Shown here in pieces: positions 62,906 to 64,000 of a stretch of 64,000 nt of DNA (positions within the stretch are counted from its first letter, which is position 1; every line of letters starts with the position of its first letter). The DNA comes from Beaufortia kweichowensis. Lineage: Eukaryota; Chordata; Actinopteri; Cypriniformes; Gastromyzontidae. Both the position numbers and the translations under genes were made by a program. The notes under the pieces are model-generated. The model was not told where the DNA came from. It did not search any database and saw only the letters and a list, made by a program, of their open reading frames with translations. The stretch lies in NCBI GenBank assembly GCA_019155185.1, contig CM032809.1, positions 4,335,621 to 4,399,620 of the forward strand. Direction: 5' to 3'.

Positions 62906-64000
62906 CATATGGAGAAATAATTTATCCTTCTTATTAGGCAACAGTGTAATGTTTCTTCAGTTAAAATGTACAAAAAAAAAGGGTTTTTTGGGGATTAAGT
63001 AAGTAGTATTTGGGTGGTCATGTAGTTTTACCATTGCATTTTTCTGTAAAATGTGTTGTTGTTTTGTTGTACAGTGTTGTAAAACACCACTGCTGATCCG
63101 CTCATGTATAATCACTTTGCTGTCATCCAATCAGATTAGAGGACCTAAGAATGATAACTATGAAGATAAAGTTTTGATTTATCTCAAAAGAGGACAAGGA
63201 CAACAGTTTGTTTGCATGCAGTGATGTGTAAACTTATGCTAATGAATCTCTTAAACACAGAGGGTGCGTGTCAATCCTGGCATCACAGCGGGCAGGACAG
63301 AAGGATTACACTGTGCCATTTGACCTGGGCAGAGGACATTTCCCCCAGCCGTCATTAATCTGTGCCTGCTCAATGCTCCGAGCTCCAGGCATATGAACCG
63401 TGTGTGTACTGTATATATGACTGGACTGTAGAAGTGAGACATACACTGGCACATAGAGGAAACATGATGCCTGAAATGATTAGTTCAGTGGCAGGCAGGC
63501 AGCTTTAGCAACCACACATTCATTCATTCAATTTGTGTTTTGAGTCTTGTATGGATGAAAGTAATTCCTTACAGAAATGTAAAACTGGCGTTAGGGCTGG
63601 GTGTCGGTAGCGGTAACTATCTCACATTACTACAGTATGCATGTTGCGATGTGTAACTCATTCTGATGTCTTATCATGTTTAGATAATGAAAGGAAGTGA
63701 GTTTGCTGGTCAGTTTCTATTCTTCTATTAGGTTCATTTCATCCACTATGATTTGAATGTGAATGTAAATGAAATATTGATACAAGGATCTGAAACTTGA
63801 GGTTTCTACTTGTGTAGGTACTTCAGGGGCTGCATGAAGAATAAATGAAACTCACACAATGAGCGTTAAACAAAGCTCTATTGAGTACTATATAAAGTAC
63901 AAAACAGGCTGTTTTATATTTTTGAGAGTTTGTCGATCTGCAAAGTTTGAAAAGCCTTGATCTAAACTTTAAAGGTGAGTGAGAAAATCCACAATACTGT

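Larger units (their letters stand above)
46453..64000 (+). other. adgrb2: Presumed intron 2 of adgrb2, open to the right
   Basis: Starts with gtaagtcag after AAG at 46452. I looked for the thrombospondin type 1 pattern (W..W..C...CG.G...R.R.C) on the + strand and saw none up to 64000, so the next BAI2 exon is probably outside the window. The stretches 46453-47445, 47474-48654, 48976-52077, 54013-56497 and 59901-62839 hold no recognisable gene. Minor simple repeats include TC at 54383-54402 and interrupted CA at 60457-60532. Confidence 0.6.

Noticed and set aside
46500..64000. adgrb2 thrombospondin-repeat exons
   Set aside because: No W..W..C with CG.G pattern could be found on the + strand.
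1..64000. tRNA genes, rRNA, CRISPR arrays, bacterial operons, viral genes
   Set aside because: None seen. The tRNA-like motifs belong to short, degraded SINE-like repeats and lack an intact cloverleaf.

Overview
The window looks like vertebrate nuclear DNA, most likely from a teleost and probably a cyprinid. It is AT-rich and almost all non-coding. It has metazoan splice signals, GA and TG microsatellites, Tc1/mariner relics, short inverted-repeat (MITE-like) elements and several repeat types common in carp and zebrafish relatives. I see no operons, bacterial genes, CRISPR arrays or phage genes.

The one gene I can name is on the + strand: the 5' part of adgrb2 (brain-specific angiogenesis inhibitor 2, BAI2), an adhesion G-protein-coupled receptor. 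Its first coding exon (ATG at 45658, donor after 46452) carries the signal peptide and the cysteine-containing N-terminal region typical of the BAI family. A CpG-containing non-coding first exon probably ends at 5720. That makes intron 1 about 40 kb (5721-45642). Intron 2 starts at 46453 and runs off the right edge; I found no thrombospondin type 1 repeat exon in its first 17.5 kb. The coding exon is broken by a net -1 frameshift between about 46096 and 46125, so read literally the product is a 165-residue fragment. Missing base, sequencing error or a decaying duplicate are all possible.

Left of adgrb2 (about 1-4560) there is probably a second gene on the - strand, arranged head to head with it. 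Three consecutive exon candidates (2603-2687, a 16-nt microexon at 2303-2318, and 1761-1836) have good splice sites and join into one open frame. A likely first exon ends at 4489, next to a cluster of ETS, CRE-like and E-box motifs. I do not recognise the protein. The intron just inside its first exon holds a degraded Tc1/mariner transposase.

The rest is intron with scattered repeats. These are (a) SINE-like pieces with a tRNA-type B box and a shared tail, (b) copies of a common fish repeat starting with an agttcacc-like motif, (c) a 127-bp palindromic MITE at 38140, (d) a MITE with ccatgg-containing ends, (e) a three-copy AT-rich family of which two copies form an inverted pair at 52475 and 53695, (f) a second Tc1-like relic at 48655 interrupted by a SINE-like insertion, and (g) two long GA tracts. 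A few orphan open frames inside the introns (20481-20708 -, 22323-22591 +, 57306-57704 +, 31777-31977 +) look somewhat protein-like but match nothing I know. I found no convincing new biological system. The items most worth checking are the adgrb2 frameshift, the head-to-head gene with its microexon, and the orphan frames.
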